DNA from: Pedobacter sp. WC2423
GTDB lineage: Bacteria > Bacteroidota > Bacteroidia > Sphingobacteriales > Sphingobacteriaceae
NCBI RefSeq assembly: GCF_040822065.1
Contig: NZ_CP162005.1
Location: 4,216,001-4,280,000, forward strand
DNA: 64,000 bases
Direction of reading: 5' to 3'
Shown here in pieces: positions 51,709 through 61,140 of this stretch (positions are counted from its first letter, which is position 1; each line of letters starts with the position of its first letter). Position numbers and translations under genes: made by a program. The notes beneath the pieces were generated by a model. The model made no database searches. It was not told the origin of the DNA and saw nothing but the letters and a program-made list of their open reading frames with translations.

Positions 51709-53109
51709 ATGTCAAACATTAAGCCGTCTTTAGCAAAAGGAACCCGTGATTTTTCACCTCAGGAAATGGTGAAACGTAATTACATATTCGATACTATCAA
51801 AAAGGTATTCAGGAAATATGGTTATGCTGAAATACAGACTCCTTCAATGGAAAACCTTTCTACCCTGACTGGTAAATACGGTGATGAAGGCGATAAATTA
51901 ATTTTTAAGATCCTGAACTCAGGAGATTACCTTTCTAAAGCAAATGCAGCTCATTTAAGCACTTTAAATTCTAATGCACTGATTTCATCGATTAGTGAGA
52001 AAGCATTACGTTACGACCTGACTGTACCTTTTGCACGCTACGTGGTGATGCACCAGAATGATATAGCTCTTCCTTTCAAACGTTTCCAGGTCCAGCCTGT
52101 ATGGAGAGCTGACAGACCTCAAAAAGGGCGTTACCGTGAATTTTATCAGTGTGATGTAGATGTTGTTGGTTCAGAAAGCCTGTTGAACGAAGCAGAATTT
52201 GTGCTGATCTACCAGGAAGCCCTTTGTAACCTGGGAATGACTGACTTTACCATTAAATTGAATAACCGTAAAATCCTTTCGGGAATTGCTGAAATCATCG
52301 GTAAACCTGAACTGATTATCGACATGACCGTTGCCATTGATAAACTGGATAAGATCGGTTTTGAAGGGGTAACTAAAGAACTGCTGGAAAGAGGCTTTAC
52401 CGAAGATGATATTACCCGGTTAAAACCAGTAATCCTTTTAGAAGGAACCAATGCAGAAAAACTAGACCGTTTAAAAGAGGTGCTCGCAACTTCAGAAGTT
52501 GGATTAAAAGGAATAGCTGAAATCGAAACCGTATTTACTTATGTACAGGGACTGTTGAAAAACAGCGATCTGAAACAGCCGGATTTGGAACTGGATATTA
52601 CGCTGGCCCGTGGCCTGAATTACTATACCGGCTGTATCTTCGAGGTGAAAACCAATGAAGCAGCAATGGGCAGCATTTGTGGGGGTGGCCGTTATGATGA
52701 CCTGACTGGAATGTTTGGATTAAAAGGACTGACAGGAGTAGGTATCTCTTTCGGAGCTGACCGTATCTATGACGTATTGCAAGAATTAAACCTGTTTCCG
52801 GAATCTGCTGCTGCCGGAACAAAAGTACTGATCAGTAATTTTGATGCAGCATCAGAACTTTACGCTTTACCTTTATTACAACAATTAAGAGCTGCAGATA
52901 TCGCTGCAGAACTTTATCCATCTTCGGCAAAACTTAAAAAGCAAATGAGTTATGCAGATGCCAAATCAATTCCTTATGTGATCCTGATCGGAAGCGATGA
53001 ATTGCAAAGCGGTATATTGACTTTTAAAAATATGCATACAGGCGAACAGCAGAAAATCACTGCTGCTGCCATTATAGAGCTACTTAAAGCAGAAATATTA
53101 GCCAGTTAA
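51709..53109 (+). CDS. hisS: Histidyl-tRNA synthetase
   Basis: Charges tRNA-His. The 466-residue class II synthetase has motif 1 near the start (KGTRDFSPQEMVKRNYIF, AEIQTPSMENL), motif 2 FQVQPVWRADRPQKGRYREFYQCDVDVV with its conserved Arg near 125, the histidine-specific ARGLNYYTGCIFEV near 300, motif 3 GGRYDDLTGMFG and GVGISFGADRI, then the anticodon-binding domain. It is longer than E. coli HisS (424), as usual in Bacteroidota. Start ATG at 51709. Its stop TAA is shared with the convergent hydrolase gene (TTAA). Confidence 0.97.
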   Translation: MSNIKPSLAKGTRDFSPQEMVKRNYIFDTIKKVFRKYGYAEIQTPSMENLSTLTGKYGDEGDKLIFKILNSGDYLSKANAAHLSTLNSNALISSISEKALRYDLTVPFARYVVMHQNDIALPFKRFQVQPVWRADRPQKGRYREFYQCDVDVVGSESLLNEAEFVLIYQEALCNLGMTDFTIKLNNRKILSGIAEIIGKPELIIDMTVAIDKLDKIGFEGVTKELLERGFTEDDITRLKPVILLEGTNAEKLDRLKEVLATSEVGLKGIAEIETVFTYVQGLLKNSDLKQPDLELDITLARGLNYYTGCIFEVKTNEAAMGSICGGGRYDDLTGMFGLKGLTGVGISFGADRIYDVLQELNLFPESAAAGTKVLISNFDAASELYALPLLQQLRAADIAAELYPSSAKLKKQMSYADAKSIPYVILIGSDELQSGILTFKNMHTGEQQKITAAAIIELLKAEILAS

Positions 53110-53876
53110 TTGGCTAATATTTCATCGAAAAATAACAACATATGTTTCCATGATCTTTTCGAGGCCAGCTCATTATAAGCTGCGCCTTTGGAATTGTCAT
53201 TGCCCGCATCACGGTCAGTAAAGGCATGTACAGCATTTGCATACTCAATCATTTGCCAGTCGGCTTTGGCAGTTCTCATTTCCTGCTGAAAACCTAATAC
53301 CTGCTCGCTGGTCATGGATGGATCATCCGCGCCATGTAAAACCAATACCTTGGTATGAATAGGATTTACGGCTCTTTCACCCGCATATTGCGCAAGGCCG
53401 CCATGAATAGAAACCACCCCTTTAACAGGAAAGTCAGCTCTTGCAGCTTCCAGAACCCCTGTGCCACCAAAGCAATAACCAATCGCAATGATTCTCGATG
53501 GATCAGCACCAGCTTTAATTAACTGTTGTAAAGCAAGCTTAATTCTTTGCTGATAAGCAGCCACATTCTTTTTATAATAACCCGATTGCTGACCAGCTTC
53601 TTTTGCATCTTTCGGATAATGGCCTTCCCCGTAAATATCAGCCACAAAGGCGTAATAGCCCAGACCAGCTAGTTTTACAGCTGTTTCTTTAGCATGGTTA
53701 TCTATTCCTTTCCATGCCGGAAGAATGAGTATGCCTGCTTTTTTCTGCGTGGTTTTGACTGGTGAAATCACGAGTCCCTTTAATTGCTGTTGTCCATCCT
53801 GGTAAGCAACAGGTTTGAGCTGTGCGAAAGATCCGGATACGATCAGTGTCATAGCGATGGTAAGTATTGAGTTCAT
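53106..53876 (-). CDS. Dienelactone hydrolase family protein, secreted
   Basis: A 256-residue alpha/beta hydrolase with a signal peptide ending at SGSFAQ. The nucleophile is Cys in IGYCFGGTG near 133, the acid Asp in GADDPSM near 185 and the His in NAVHAFTDRD near 223, the C-D-H triad of dienelactone hydrolases. FVADIYGEGHYP near 78 is another family block. Its substrate is unknown; many exported members are general esterases. It follows the NTF2-like gene by 18 bases on the same strand, and overlaps the hisS stop by four bases. Confidence 0.9.
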   Translation of the reverse strand: MNSILTIAMTLIVSGSFAQLKPVAYQDGQQQLKGLVISPVKTTQKKAGILILPAWKGIDNHAKETAVKLAGLGYYAFVADIYGEGHYPKDAKEAGQQSGYYKKNVAAYQQRIKLALQQLIKAGADPSRIIAIGYCFGGTGVLEAARADFPVKGVVSIHGGLAQYAGERAVNPIHTKVLVLHGADDPSMTSEQVLGFQQEMRTAKADWQMIEYANAVHAFTDRDAGNDNSKGAAYNELASKRSWKHMLLFFDEILAN

Positions 53877-53894
53877 AACTTCTGTTTTTTATGT

Positions 53895-54365
53895 TTAATT
53901 ATTGGCCGCAATATATAAACGAAGGTTTTCGGCCGCCCGTTTACTTACTTTGTTTTTAAGAAAGTCTGTCCAGCCCAATAAAATGCCTGGTAAACCCAAA
54001 GCCTGACTTGACCATTTATAGAAGCTAAAATGATCTTCATGCTGAACAATCTTTCCATTTTCAAAAACGAAAGAAGCTTTAACCCTGTTGACCACTTTTT
54101 TGCCGGTAGCTGAAAATGTGTAATGCGCCACCCATTCAGCAGTGCCTGTTTTTTCGTCTGCCTGAACATGATTGTATTCTACACGCATATCTTTGCCGCT
54201 TTTAATCAGCATTTCCCACATACTGCGTACCTGTGCAGCATCGAGATTTCTGAATAGGGTATCACTAAAAGTGGCATTATCTGCATAACAAGCTTGCATG
54301 CCCTTAAAATCTTTGTTCTTGAAACAAGTATAAAAATGATGAATAAGGTTTTCGTTCGTTTTCAT
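53895..54365 (-). CDS. NTF2-like (SnoaL-type) protein
   Basis: A 156-residue small alpha+beta barrel: LIHHFYTCFKNKDFKGMQACYADNATFSD as the helical start and first strand, TAEWVAHYTFSATGKKVVNRVKASFVFENGKIVQHEDHF as the sheet, with the His/Asp near 108-110 in the pocket. Many such proteins are isomerases, hydratases or stress-linked binding proteins, and the sequence does not tell which. Start ATG at 54365 (MKTNENLIHH) is preferred to a longer frame that begins at 54410. Probably co-transcribed with the dienelactone hydrolase gene. Confidence 0.85.
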   Translation of the reverse strand: MKTNENLIHHFYTCFKNKDFKGMQACYADNATFSDTLFRNLDAAQVRSMWEMLIKSGKDMRVEYNHVQADEKTGTAEWVAHYTFSATGKKVVNRVKASFVFENGKIVQHEDHFSFYKWSSQALGLPGILLGWTDFLKNKVSKRAAENLRLYIAANN

Positions 54366-54579
54366 AAGAATAGATGATGTCCTGTCTTTGGACAACACTA
54401 ATATATGCATAATTCTAAGCGGTAATACGAATTGGCTGAGGTTATTCCGGATAGCATGTGAAAAGGTTGAAAAATAAATAGAAATGCTTTGAAACCTTTT
54501 CGATTCATTTACGTCTTATATACAAGTTTATAGGTTAGCAGAGGTATAGTTGTGGCGACTATACCTTTGTCTTTTAAAA

Positions 54580-56034
54580 TTATATTGCTGTCTTTGAAAT
54601 GTAGGTGGTAATTTGCCTGGCCATACCTTTAAAAAGGAACAGATGAAAGGGAAACATGGCATACCAATAAATTCTTCCCCATAAGCCCGAAGGCCTGAAA
54701 GTTGCGATTTGTGACAAAAATGACTCCCCGCGATAATTGATCACTTTGAATTCAAGCCACGCTTCTCCTGGCACCTTCATTTCTGCATAAAGCAAAAGCC
54801 TCGCATTTTTCTTATCAGCAAGCAATACGCGCCAGAAATCAATCACATCACCTGCATGTATAGAAACACTATTGGTGCGCCCTCTTCGTGTGCCGACACC
54901 CCCAAATAATTTATCAATAAATCCCCTTAAATTCCAAAGCCAGTCTGCATAATACCAGCCCCTGACTCCTCCAATGTTCCAGATGTTTTCGAAAACTTCT
55001 TCTGGTTCTCGTTTAAAAGGCATTTTAACCTTGTATTCCAGCGTGCCATTTTGAGGGACTTTAACCTGATCCATAAATGAAGTGTTCAGATAACCTCTGT
55101 TTAAAGCATCTTTCCAACTCGAAACAATCGAATGCTGTTCAATTTTTTCAAAAGCCAGTTTTAATGCTTTTCTATAAGTAAAACAGGGGCCCGGAACAAT
55201 TTCTTTGATCCGTTGATCTTTACAGATCACCTCATTTTTCATGCTGTCAACCAGGCTTCTCGCTAAAGAATAAGGGACAGCAGTTACTAAATAAAGCCAT
55301 AACGAAGATAATCTTGGCGTTAATACAGGAACGGTGAGTATCCAGCGCTTCAGATTTCTGGAAACTGCATACTGAAGAATCATTTCTTTGTAAGTCAGGA
55401 TATCAGGGCCGCCAATATCAAAAATCTGGTTAAAAGCTTTTTCATTCATTATTACTCCGGTCAGATAACCCAGTACATCACGAATGCCAATGGGCTGGCA
55501 CCTGGTATTGACCCATTTGGGTGCGACCATAACAGGTAATTTTTCCGCAAGATCACGGATAATCTCAAAAGAAGCACTGCCTGATCCGATAATAATAGCT
55601 GCCCGTAAAATGGTAAAAGCAATGCCCGAATTTTTAAGTTCATCCTCTACAGAAAGCCGGGAAGTTAAATGTACCGAAAGATGCGCATCATTGGCAATCC
55701 CGGTCAGGTAAATCAGCTGACGGCATTTTGTCTTTTTTATCGCATTTACAAAATGCATAGCCGATTCAGCTTCCAGCTCAGCAAACTTCTGATTGCCTGA
55801 AGACATAGAATGAACCAGGTAATAGGCCGCGTCAATATCTTCAGGTATATGAATCAAAGATTCCGGCTGTAGTAAATCGGCAGTAATAATCTTCACCTGA
55901 TCATCAAAATCAGACTCTTCTGCAAAACGGCGCTGATCACGAACCATACAAACGACCTCATGTCCCTGTTCCAGCAGAACAGGTAATAATCTGGTGCCAA
56001 TATAACCGTTAGCTCCGGTCAGCAGGACTTTCAT
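54580..56034 (-). CDS. SDR/NmrA-type NAD(P)-binding protein with C-terminal DUF2867
   Basis: A 484-residue two-domain protein. Residues 1 to about 270 are an atypical short-chain dehydrogenase with the nucleotide-binding motif TGANGYIGTRLL, AAYYLVHSM, LIYLTGIAND and ILRAAIIIGSGSASFEIIRDL; the usual YxxxK is not clear. Residues 310-484 are DUF2867 with GVRGWYYADWLWNLRGFIDK and SGLWGRIYWYAMFPFHLFLF at the end. It is coupled to the ABC1 kinase gene upstream by an ATGA overlap, and the three-gene run begins with tetR. Reaction unknown. Confidence 0.88.
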   Translation of the reverse strand: MKVLLTGANGYIGTRLLPVLLEQGHEVVCMVRDQRRFAEESDFDDQVKIITADLLQPESLIHIPEDIDAAYYLVHSMSSGNQKFAELEAESAMHFVNAIKKTKCRQLIYLTGIANDAHLSVHLTSRLSVEDELKNSGIAFTILRAAIIIGSGSASFEIIRDLAEKLPVMVAPKWVNTRCQPIGIRDVLGYLTGVIMNEKAFNQIFDIGGPDILTYKEMILQYAVSRNLKRWILTVPVLTPRLSSLWLYLVTAVPYSLARSLVDSMKNEVICKDQRIKEIVPGPCFTYRKALKLAFEKIEQHSIVSSWKDALNRGYLNTSFMDQVKVPQNGTLEYKVKMPFKREPEEVFENIWNIGGVRGWYYADWLWNLRGFIDKLFGGVGTRRGRTNSVSIHAGDVIDFWRVLLADKKNARLLLYAEMKVPGEAWLEFKVINYRGESFLSQIATFRPSGLWGRIYWYAMFPFHLFLFKGMARQITTYISKTAI

Positions 56035-57329
56035 ACCGTATGCGGATTGTAAGTATCTGTGTTGATAAAGGCTTTTAATTCCTGTAAAATCGTATATAAA
56101 CCAAAATTTGTACGGTTCACATAAATAAAATGTTTTACCCCTCTGGCCTGTTTAAACTCTGGCATTTTAGCGATCTTCTCGCCAAAAGCATACAACTGGG
56201 CAAAAAACTCAGGCTGACTGAAGTCAAAAGTTTTACTCGTATAGGGTTTAGCAAATAACTGTATCATTTCGAGGTAAGCTTTATAATAAAACTCAATTTG
56301 TACAGCATCATCATCCGGATGTATCATTTCGAGCTTTCTGAAAGCTTCGATAGTTTTATTTTTATCCTGAATCACATCAGAAGAAATCAACGAAAAGAAT
56401 GGAATGTAAAAATCATCAGGTAATTCTTTAATACAGCCAAAATCTATGACTCCTAATTTCTCCTGTGGTGTAATCATGAAATTTCCGGGATGGGGGTCTG
56501 CGTGTACAGCCCTCAGCTCATGCTGCTGGAAATTATAAAAATCCCATAAAGCCTGCCCGATTTTATTTCTGAGTTCCTGAGAAGGATTGGTCTGAAGAAA
56601 TTCTTTAAGATGCAAGCCCTCAATCCAGTCCATTGTAATGATCCTTTTACCCGAAAGTTCAGGATAATAAATAGGGAACACCACATTGTTCAAACCTTTG
56701 CAAGCTTCAGTAATCTCAATAGAGCGGCGAACTTCCAGCTCATAATCCGTTTCTTCCAACAAACGTTCCTCTACTTCTTTAATATAAATATTGAGTTCTT
56801 TTTCGCTCATTCCCAATAAACGGAAAGCAAAAGGTTTTACTAATTTCAAATCCGAAGAAATACTATCTCCGACACCAGGATACTGAATTTTAACGGCTAG
56901 CTTTTTCCCATTCAACTCTGCTTCGTGAACCTGTCCGATAGAGGCTGCATTGGTAGAAACCAAATTAAATTTATCGTAAATAGCTTCTGGTGGTTTACCA
57001 AAATTCTTGGTAAAGGTCCGGACAATAAGCGGCCCTGAAAGTGGCGGCGCATTATATTGTGACTGCGTGAATTTATCTACATACGATTTTGGAAGGATAT
57101 TTTTATCCATACTGAGCATTTGTGCAATTTTCAAAGCACTTCCTTTCAGCTCACTCAGGGATTTATAAATGTCAGTCGCGTTATCCTCATTGAGCTCATC
57201 TCTGCCTAACTGCGGATTGAAAAGCTTCTTAGAATAATGTTTGATATAATTTCCGCCAATCTGAAAACCTGTTTTAACAAATTTAGCAGAGCGCTCTGTT
57301 TTAGTTGTTGGAATACTGTTTTGTTCCAT
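56031..57329 (-). CDS. ABC1/AarF/UbiB family atypical kinase
   Basis: A 432-residue ADCK-like protein: SELKGSALKIAQMLSMDKNILP with the KxGQ-like motif, ASIGQVHEAEL (A-rich loop in place of the glycine loop), the lysine in LAVKIQYPG, HADPHPGNFMI near 285 and IDFGCIKELPD as catalytic loop and DFG. In proteobacteria UbiB supports ubiquinone synthesis; here no quinone gene is near. ATG at 57329 is one base after the tetR stop (TAA-C-ATG) and is preferred to ATGs further upstream in the tetR gene. It is coupled to the SDR gene by ATGA. Confidence 0.9.
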   Translation of the reverse strand: MEQNSIPTTKTERSAKFVKTGFQIGGNYIKHYSKKLFNPQLGRDELNEDNATDIYKSLSELKGSALKIAQMLSMDKNILPKSYVDKFTQSQYNAPPLSGPLIVRTFTKNFGKPPEAIYDKFNLVSTNAASIGQVHEAELNGKKLAVKIQYPGVGDSISSDLKLVKPFAFRLLGMSEKELNIYIKEVEERLLEETDYELEVRRSIEITEACKGLNNVVFPIYYPELSGKRIITMDWIEGLHLKEFLQTNPSQELRNKIGQALWDFYNFQQHELRAVHADPHPGNFMITPQEKLGVIDFGCIKELPDDFYIPFFSLISSDVIQDKNKTIEAFRKLEMIHPDDDAVQIEFYYKAYLEMIQLFAKPYTSKTFDFSQPEFFAQLYAFGEKIAKMPEFKQARGVKHFIYVNRTNFGLYTILQELKAFINTDTYNPHTV

Positions 57330-57330
57330 G

Positions 57331-57987
57331 TTATTGTCTACCCCTGCTTTCTGCAAATTTTCCATTTCTGGATAAGAACTTACCATACTCTAAAAGGTTA
57401 TCAATCGGAGAACGCTGAAATAAATCAAAAGTCACATTGATTCCTTTTTCAATAGCTTCATCCGTTTTTTCAAAGTCAGTGCTGTCATCATTTACCCAAA
57501 AATTCAAGATAAAAGCAAACTGAATCCAAAGTGCATCTTTATACCTTTTGGTTAAAAATTTGCGGTCTGCCAGTTCTCCCGTTTCCAGTCCCTCATTAAT
57601 CAGTTCTTCTGCGAAGTTTTCGAAAATGGGTTTCACACCAGATAAAACCTTTGGCGTACTAAACCTGTCCTGATGACTTTTAAGACTATATACTATGAAA
57701 CTTCTGTGTTTTTTTAACAGTTCTGTATAACTATAAAAGAACGAAAGCATTCTGTCTCTTGAGGAATACTGCGCCCAGACTTCCTGCTGCTGAATAGCAC
57801 TGATTGCTTCGACCGTAAGCTCTGCCCAGATCATTTTTTCAATACTTTCGAAAGAACTGTAGAATTCGTAAAACTCAGCTTCTGAAATCTTTAATTTTTT
57901 CACGAAACTGTAAACTGATTTGGGTTTTTCGTCCTGCGTTAATACATAATCTATGTAAGCAGTTCTGATTTGTTGAGACGTTGCCAT
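57331..57987 (-). CDS. TetR family transcriptional regulator
   Basis: A 218-residue regulator with an N-terminal helix-turn-helix (about residues 15-50: SVYSFVKKLKISEAEFYEFYSSFESI) followed by an all-helical ligand-binding domain (about 60-190, with FIVYSLKSHQDRF and RYKDALWIQFAFILNFWV). The helix-turn-helix sequence is divergent from textbook TetR but fits the Bacteroidota TetR-with-C-terminal-domain group. First gene of a three-gene operon, so it is likely to control its own transcript and those of the kinase and SDR-DUF2867 genes. Ligand unknown. Confidence 0.82.
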   Translation of the reverse strand: MATSQQIRTAYIDYVLTQDEKPKSVYSFVKKLKISEAEFYEFYSSFESIEKMIWAELTVEAISAIQQQEVWAQYSSRDRMLSFFYSYTELLKKHRSFIVYSLKSHQDRFSTPKVLSGVKPIFENFAEELINEGLETGELADRKFLTKRYKDALWIQFAFILNFWVNDDSTDFEKTDEAIEKGINVTFDLFQRSPIDNLLEYGKFLSRNGKFAESRGRQ

Positions 57988-58164
57988 ATCTTTTTCTTTA
58001 AATAACGATTTATAGCTTAGAATAGTTTTTTAATTGCGGTAATCAAACAGTCTTTGACCGAATAAAGGCATTTGGATGACATATCGGCCTGGTAAATAGA
58101 CAAGCTATTTATTCCTGATCAAAGCAATGTTACGTCGAGATTACCTGAATTGTGCAGATTTGAT

Positions 58165-58172
58165 TACTTTTG
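58165..58172 (+). promoter_or_regulatory. -7 element of the small His/Cys-rich gene
   Basis: TACTTTTG fits TAnnTTTG and lies seven bases before the TTG start at 58180. Confidence 0.5.
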
Positions 58173-58179
58173 TTCCTAA

Positions 58180-58524
58180 TTGAACAACAGACGCTTACAT
58201 ATCAACCGGATTTTCGCGACGTTATTGCTTATGGTTTTCGCCATTGCACTTACGCCCTGGAGCTCTCTTCATCACCATGAAGAGCAGCCAGACTATTGCG
58301 TTAAAGAAGGTAAAGAATGTTTGCATAAATTTCATGTGGGCAGTGAACGACACAACTGTCTGATTTGTTCTGCACATTTTGAAAAGGACTATTTTACAGC
58401 CGTTGTAACTTATCAGGTTATATTAGAAAGTAAATCCATAGTGAAAAACTATGCTTTGGTCAGTGCCAGTTATACTGCATTAATCAGTACCGCTCTCCGC
58501 GGCCCCCCTGCAGCCCGGGTTTAA
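58180..58524 (+). CDS. Small His/Cys-rich exported protein upstream of TonB receptor
   Basis: A 114-residue protein with a basic N-terminus and signal-like hydrophobic helix (about residues 9-27, FATLLLMVFAIALTPWSS), then a dense metal-ligand stretch: LHHHEEQPDYC, KECLHKFH, ERHNCLICSAHFEKD (four Cys and at least seven His). The C-terminal half is a second moderately hydrophobic segment. Start is TTG at 58180, with a -7 element just before. I do not know the family; the motif set suggests binding of Zn, Cu or a similar metal. It precedes the TonB receptor by 153 bases. Confidence 0.65.
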   Translation: MNNRRLHINRIFATLLLMVFAIALTPWSSLHHHEEQPDYCVKEGKECLHKFHVGSERHNCLICSAHFEKDYFTAVVTYQVILESKSIVKNYALVSASYTALISTALRGPPAARV

Positions 58525-58677
58525 AGACAATTCTAAATTTATTGCAAGGACACTGATGGGTTTTACCCTGATGGCTTCGGGCAATTTTATCAAAAAAAGA
58601 CAAATACACATTTGATCAGGAAACCTGAATGGGCCTCAGCTCAGGAAAGCTTCGTGTAAAAAACATTATACAGACAT

Positions 58678-60996
58678 ATGAAAAAGATACATCTATTTTT
58701 AGTTGTACTACTATCTGCTTTTATTTTCACCAGCACATTTGCGGCTGATGTAGCTGAATTTAAAGGTAAAATTATTGACGCTCAGACTAAAACACCATTA
58801 CCAGGTGCTTCTATTACTATTCCTGATTTACGCACCTCTGCAATTACTAATCAAAATGGAGAATTTACCTTCAAAAATGTACCTGCACATGGTCGTTTCC
58901 TTGTTCAGATTAGTTATATAGGTTATAGAACAATCACACAATCAATAGATTTTTCTAACCCCGGAAACCTTGAGTTTGCTTTACAGCCAAGCGTTATCGA
59001 AGGCAGAGAAGTGGTGATTACAGGTTCTGCATCCAGCTCAGATAACCGCAAAAACTCTACCTCTGTTACTACAGTAAGTAAAGCAGATTTATTATATCAT
59101 CCATCTACAAACCTGATTGATGCGATTTCGCGTGTACCAGGTGTATCTCAAATCACCACAGGACCGGCAATTTCAAAACCAGTAATCCGTGGACTGAGTT
59201 ATAACCGTGTGGTTACTTTGAGTAACGGTGTTAAACAACAAGGACAACAATGGGGAGATGAACATGGAATTGAAATCGATCAGTATAGTGCTGACCGTGT
59301 AGAAGTTTTAAGAGGCCCTGCAAGTTTAATGTATGGTTCTGATGCCCTGGGTGGGGTTATCAATATTCTTGATGGATTACCAGCTCCAGAAGGTACTTTA
59401 AGAGGCGAATTTCTGACTAACTATTCTACTAATAATGGAATGACCGGCAATTCATTAATGTTGCAGGGAAATGAAAATGGATTAATCTATAAAGTACGCG
59501 GATCTTATAAAAATGCTTATTCCTATAAAACACCTACTGAATATGTCCCTAATTCAGGTTTCAACGAAACTAACTTTGAAGGACAGGTTGGACTGAACAA
59601 GAAATGGGGATATGCCCATTTAGACGCTTCTGTTTTTCGTACCAATATTGGCTTTTATAATCCTAAAAGAAATGATGCAGGTCAGTTGGTGGATGAAGAT
59701 AATAATCCTTTTTCTGACGCACAAAATAAAGACAGAACACTGGCTTACCCTAAACAGGATGTTCGCCATTATAAAATTGCTTTAAATAGTAATATTCTTT
59801 TAGGTGAGGGAAGTTTAAAAGCTACCTTGGGTTATCAGCATAATTTAAGAAGAGAATTAGAGACGGCCGGGGAAGGACCAGCATTGTTCCTGAATAGTTA
59901 TACTTATAGTTATGATTTGAAATATTCATTTAAGGAGTTTAATGGCTGGGCACCAGTTGCTGGTGTATCTGGGGAATATATCCATAGCTTGAATACTACG
60001 GGTAGTGATCAGTTAATTCCAAATTTTGATACCCAGGCGATTGGTGGTTTTGCTTTTGTTAAAAAGACATGGGATGATGATACCTTCAATGCAGGTATTC
60101 GTTTTGACTATAGAAAAATGACAGGCAAAGAATTTCATGGAAATTCAGACTATCCTGCGTTCAGCAATAAATTCTCTCATATCACAGGGGCATTAGGTTA
60201 TACCCATGAGTTTAATGAAGCTTTTAGTTTTAAAGCGAATGCCGGAAGTGCTTTCAGAGCCCCGAATATTGCAGAATTGGCTTCTAATGGTGTACATGAA
60301 GGCGTATTTCGCTATGAAATAGGTAATCCAAACCTTAAGCCTGAGCAGAGTTACCAGTTTGATGCTTCTTTTGATTATCAGAACCAATACGTAAGCGCAA
60401 GCTTAGGAGGTTTCGCTAATTATATCAATAACTATATTTATTATAATACTGACGGCACAACCAAAACTGTAGACGGCAGGGACTTCCCTGTTTATAACTT
60501 CGTACAGAACAATGCCTTTTTACGTGGAATAGAAGCCTCGTTAACTTTACATCCGGTTAGTTTTATCCACTTTGAAAATGGATTCTCTTATACCAGGGCA
60601 ACAAACCGTACCACTAAACAATCGCTTCCATTTATTCCTGCAGCTACATTACATAACGAACTGCGTTTTGAACCAACTGTTGCAGGTACTTCTCATTCTT
60701 ATGTTTCTGTAGGAATTGATAACTACTTTAAGCAAACTAAGATTGATAGTTTTGAGCAGCCAACCTCAGGTTATACTTTATTAAACGCATCAATCGGAAC
60801 AACTTTGAAATTAAGCAAAAACCAGGATATCACAATTTACGTAGCTGGTAAGAACTTATTGAACAAAGCTTATTATGACCATTTGAGCCGTTTTAAACCT
60901 GGAAGACTAAGTGATGAAGACCAGACACTGGGTATTTACAATATGGGCCGCAGTGTCACTTTTGGTGTAACTCTTCCATTTACTTTGAAAAAATAG
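58678..60996 (+). CDS. TonB-dependent outer membrane receptor
   Basis: A 772-residue receptor. Signal peptide to about 23 (TSTFAA), a carboxypeptidase-regulatory-like domain (30-112, KGKIIDAQTKTPLPGASIT), a plug (about 130-235 with LIDAISRVPGVSQI, DRVEVLRGPASLMYGSDALGGVINI, key G/P near 218) and a 22-strand-type barrel ending in LPFTLKK-like aromatic strand. There is no SusD partner. A separate plug plus HxHxE-like DEHGIEIDQY near 198 and the His/Cys-rich neighbour hint at metal or metallophore uptake, comparable to ZnuD-like receptors, but I cannot assign the ligand. Confidence 0.92.
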   Translation: MKKIHLFLVVLLSAFIFTSTFAADVAEFKGKIIDAQTKTPLPGASITIPDLRTSAITNQNGEFTFKNVPAHGRFLVQISYIGYRTITQSIDFSNPGNLEFALQPSVIEGREVVITGSASSSDNRKNSTSVTTVSKADLLYHPSTNLIDAISRVPGVSQITTGPAISKPVIRGLSYNRVVTLSNGVKQQGQQWGDEHGIEIDQYSADRVEVLRGPASLMYGSDALGGVINILDGLPAPEGTLRGEFLTNYSTNNGMTGNSLMLQGNENGLIYKVRGSYKNAYSYKTPTEYVPNSGFNETNFEGQVGLNKKWGYAHLDASVFRTNIGFYNPKRNDAGQLVDEDNNPFSDAQNKDRTLAYPKQDVRHYKIALNSNILLGEGSLKATLGYQHNLRRELETAGEGPALFLNSYTYSYDLKYSFKEFNGWAPVAGVSGEYIHSLNTTGSDQLIPNFDTQAIGGFAFVKKTWDDDTFNAGIRFDYRKMTGKEFHGNSDYPAFSNKFSHITGALGYTHEFNEAFSFKANAGSAFRAPNIAELASNGVHEGVFRYEIGNPNLKPEQSYQFDASFDYQNQYVSASLGGFANYINNYIYYNTDGTTKTVDGRDFPVYNFVQNNAFLRGIEASLTLHPVSFIHFENGFSYTRATNRTTKQSLPFIPAATLHNELRFEPTVAGTSHSYVSVGIDNYFKQTKIDSFEQPTSGYTLLNASIGTTLKLSKNQDITIYVAGKNLLNKAYYDHLSRFKPGRLSDEDQTLGIYNMGRSVTFGVTLPFTLKK

Positions 60997-61034
60997 CACA
61001 CAACACACCACAAATAACACACACTTTTGTAATG

Positions 61035-61066
61035 AAACCCCGCTTCCTGTTAAGGAACGGGGTTTT
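61035..61066 (+). terminator. Terminator after the TonB receptor gene
   Basis: AAACCCCGCTTCC pairs with GGAACGGGGTTT (one mismatch) around TGTTAA, then TTCTTGT. Confidence 0.85.
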
Positions 61067-61140
61067 CTTGTAAAATAATCGTTAGTTTTAGAACTTTCGA
61101 ATTCCTGTTTTGTTTTCAGGTACTAAACGATTGAGATTAT

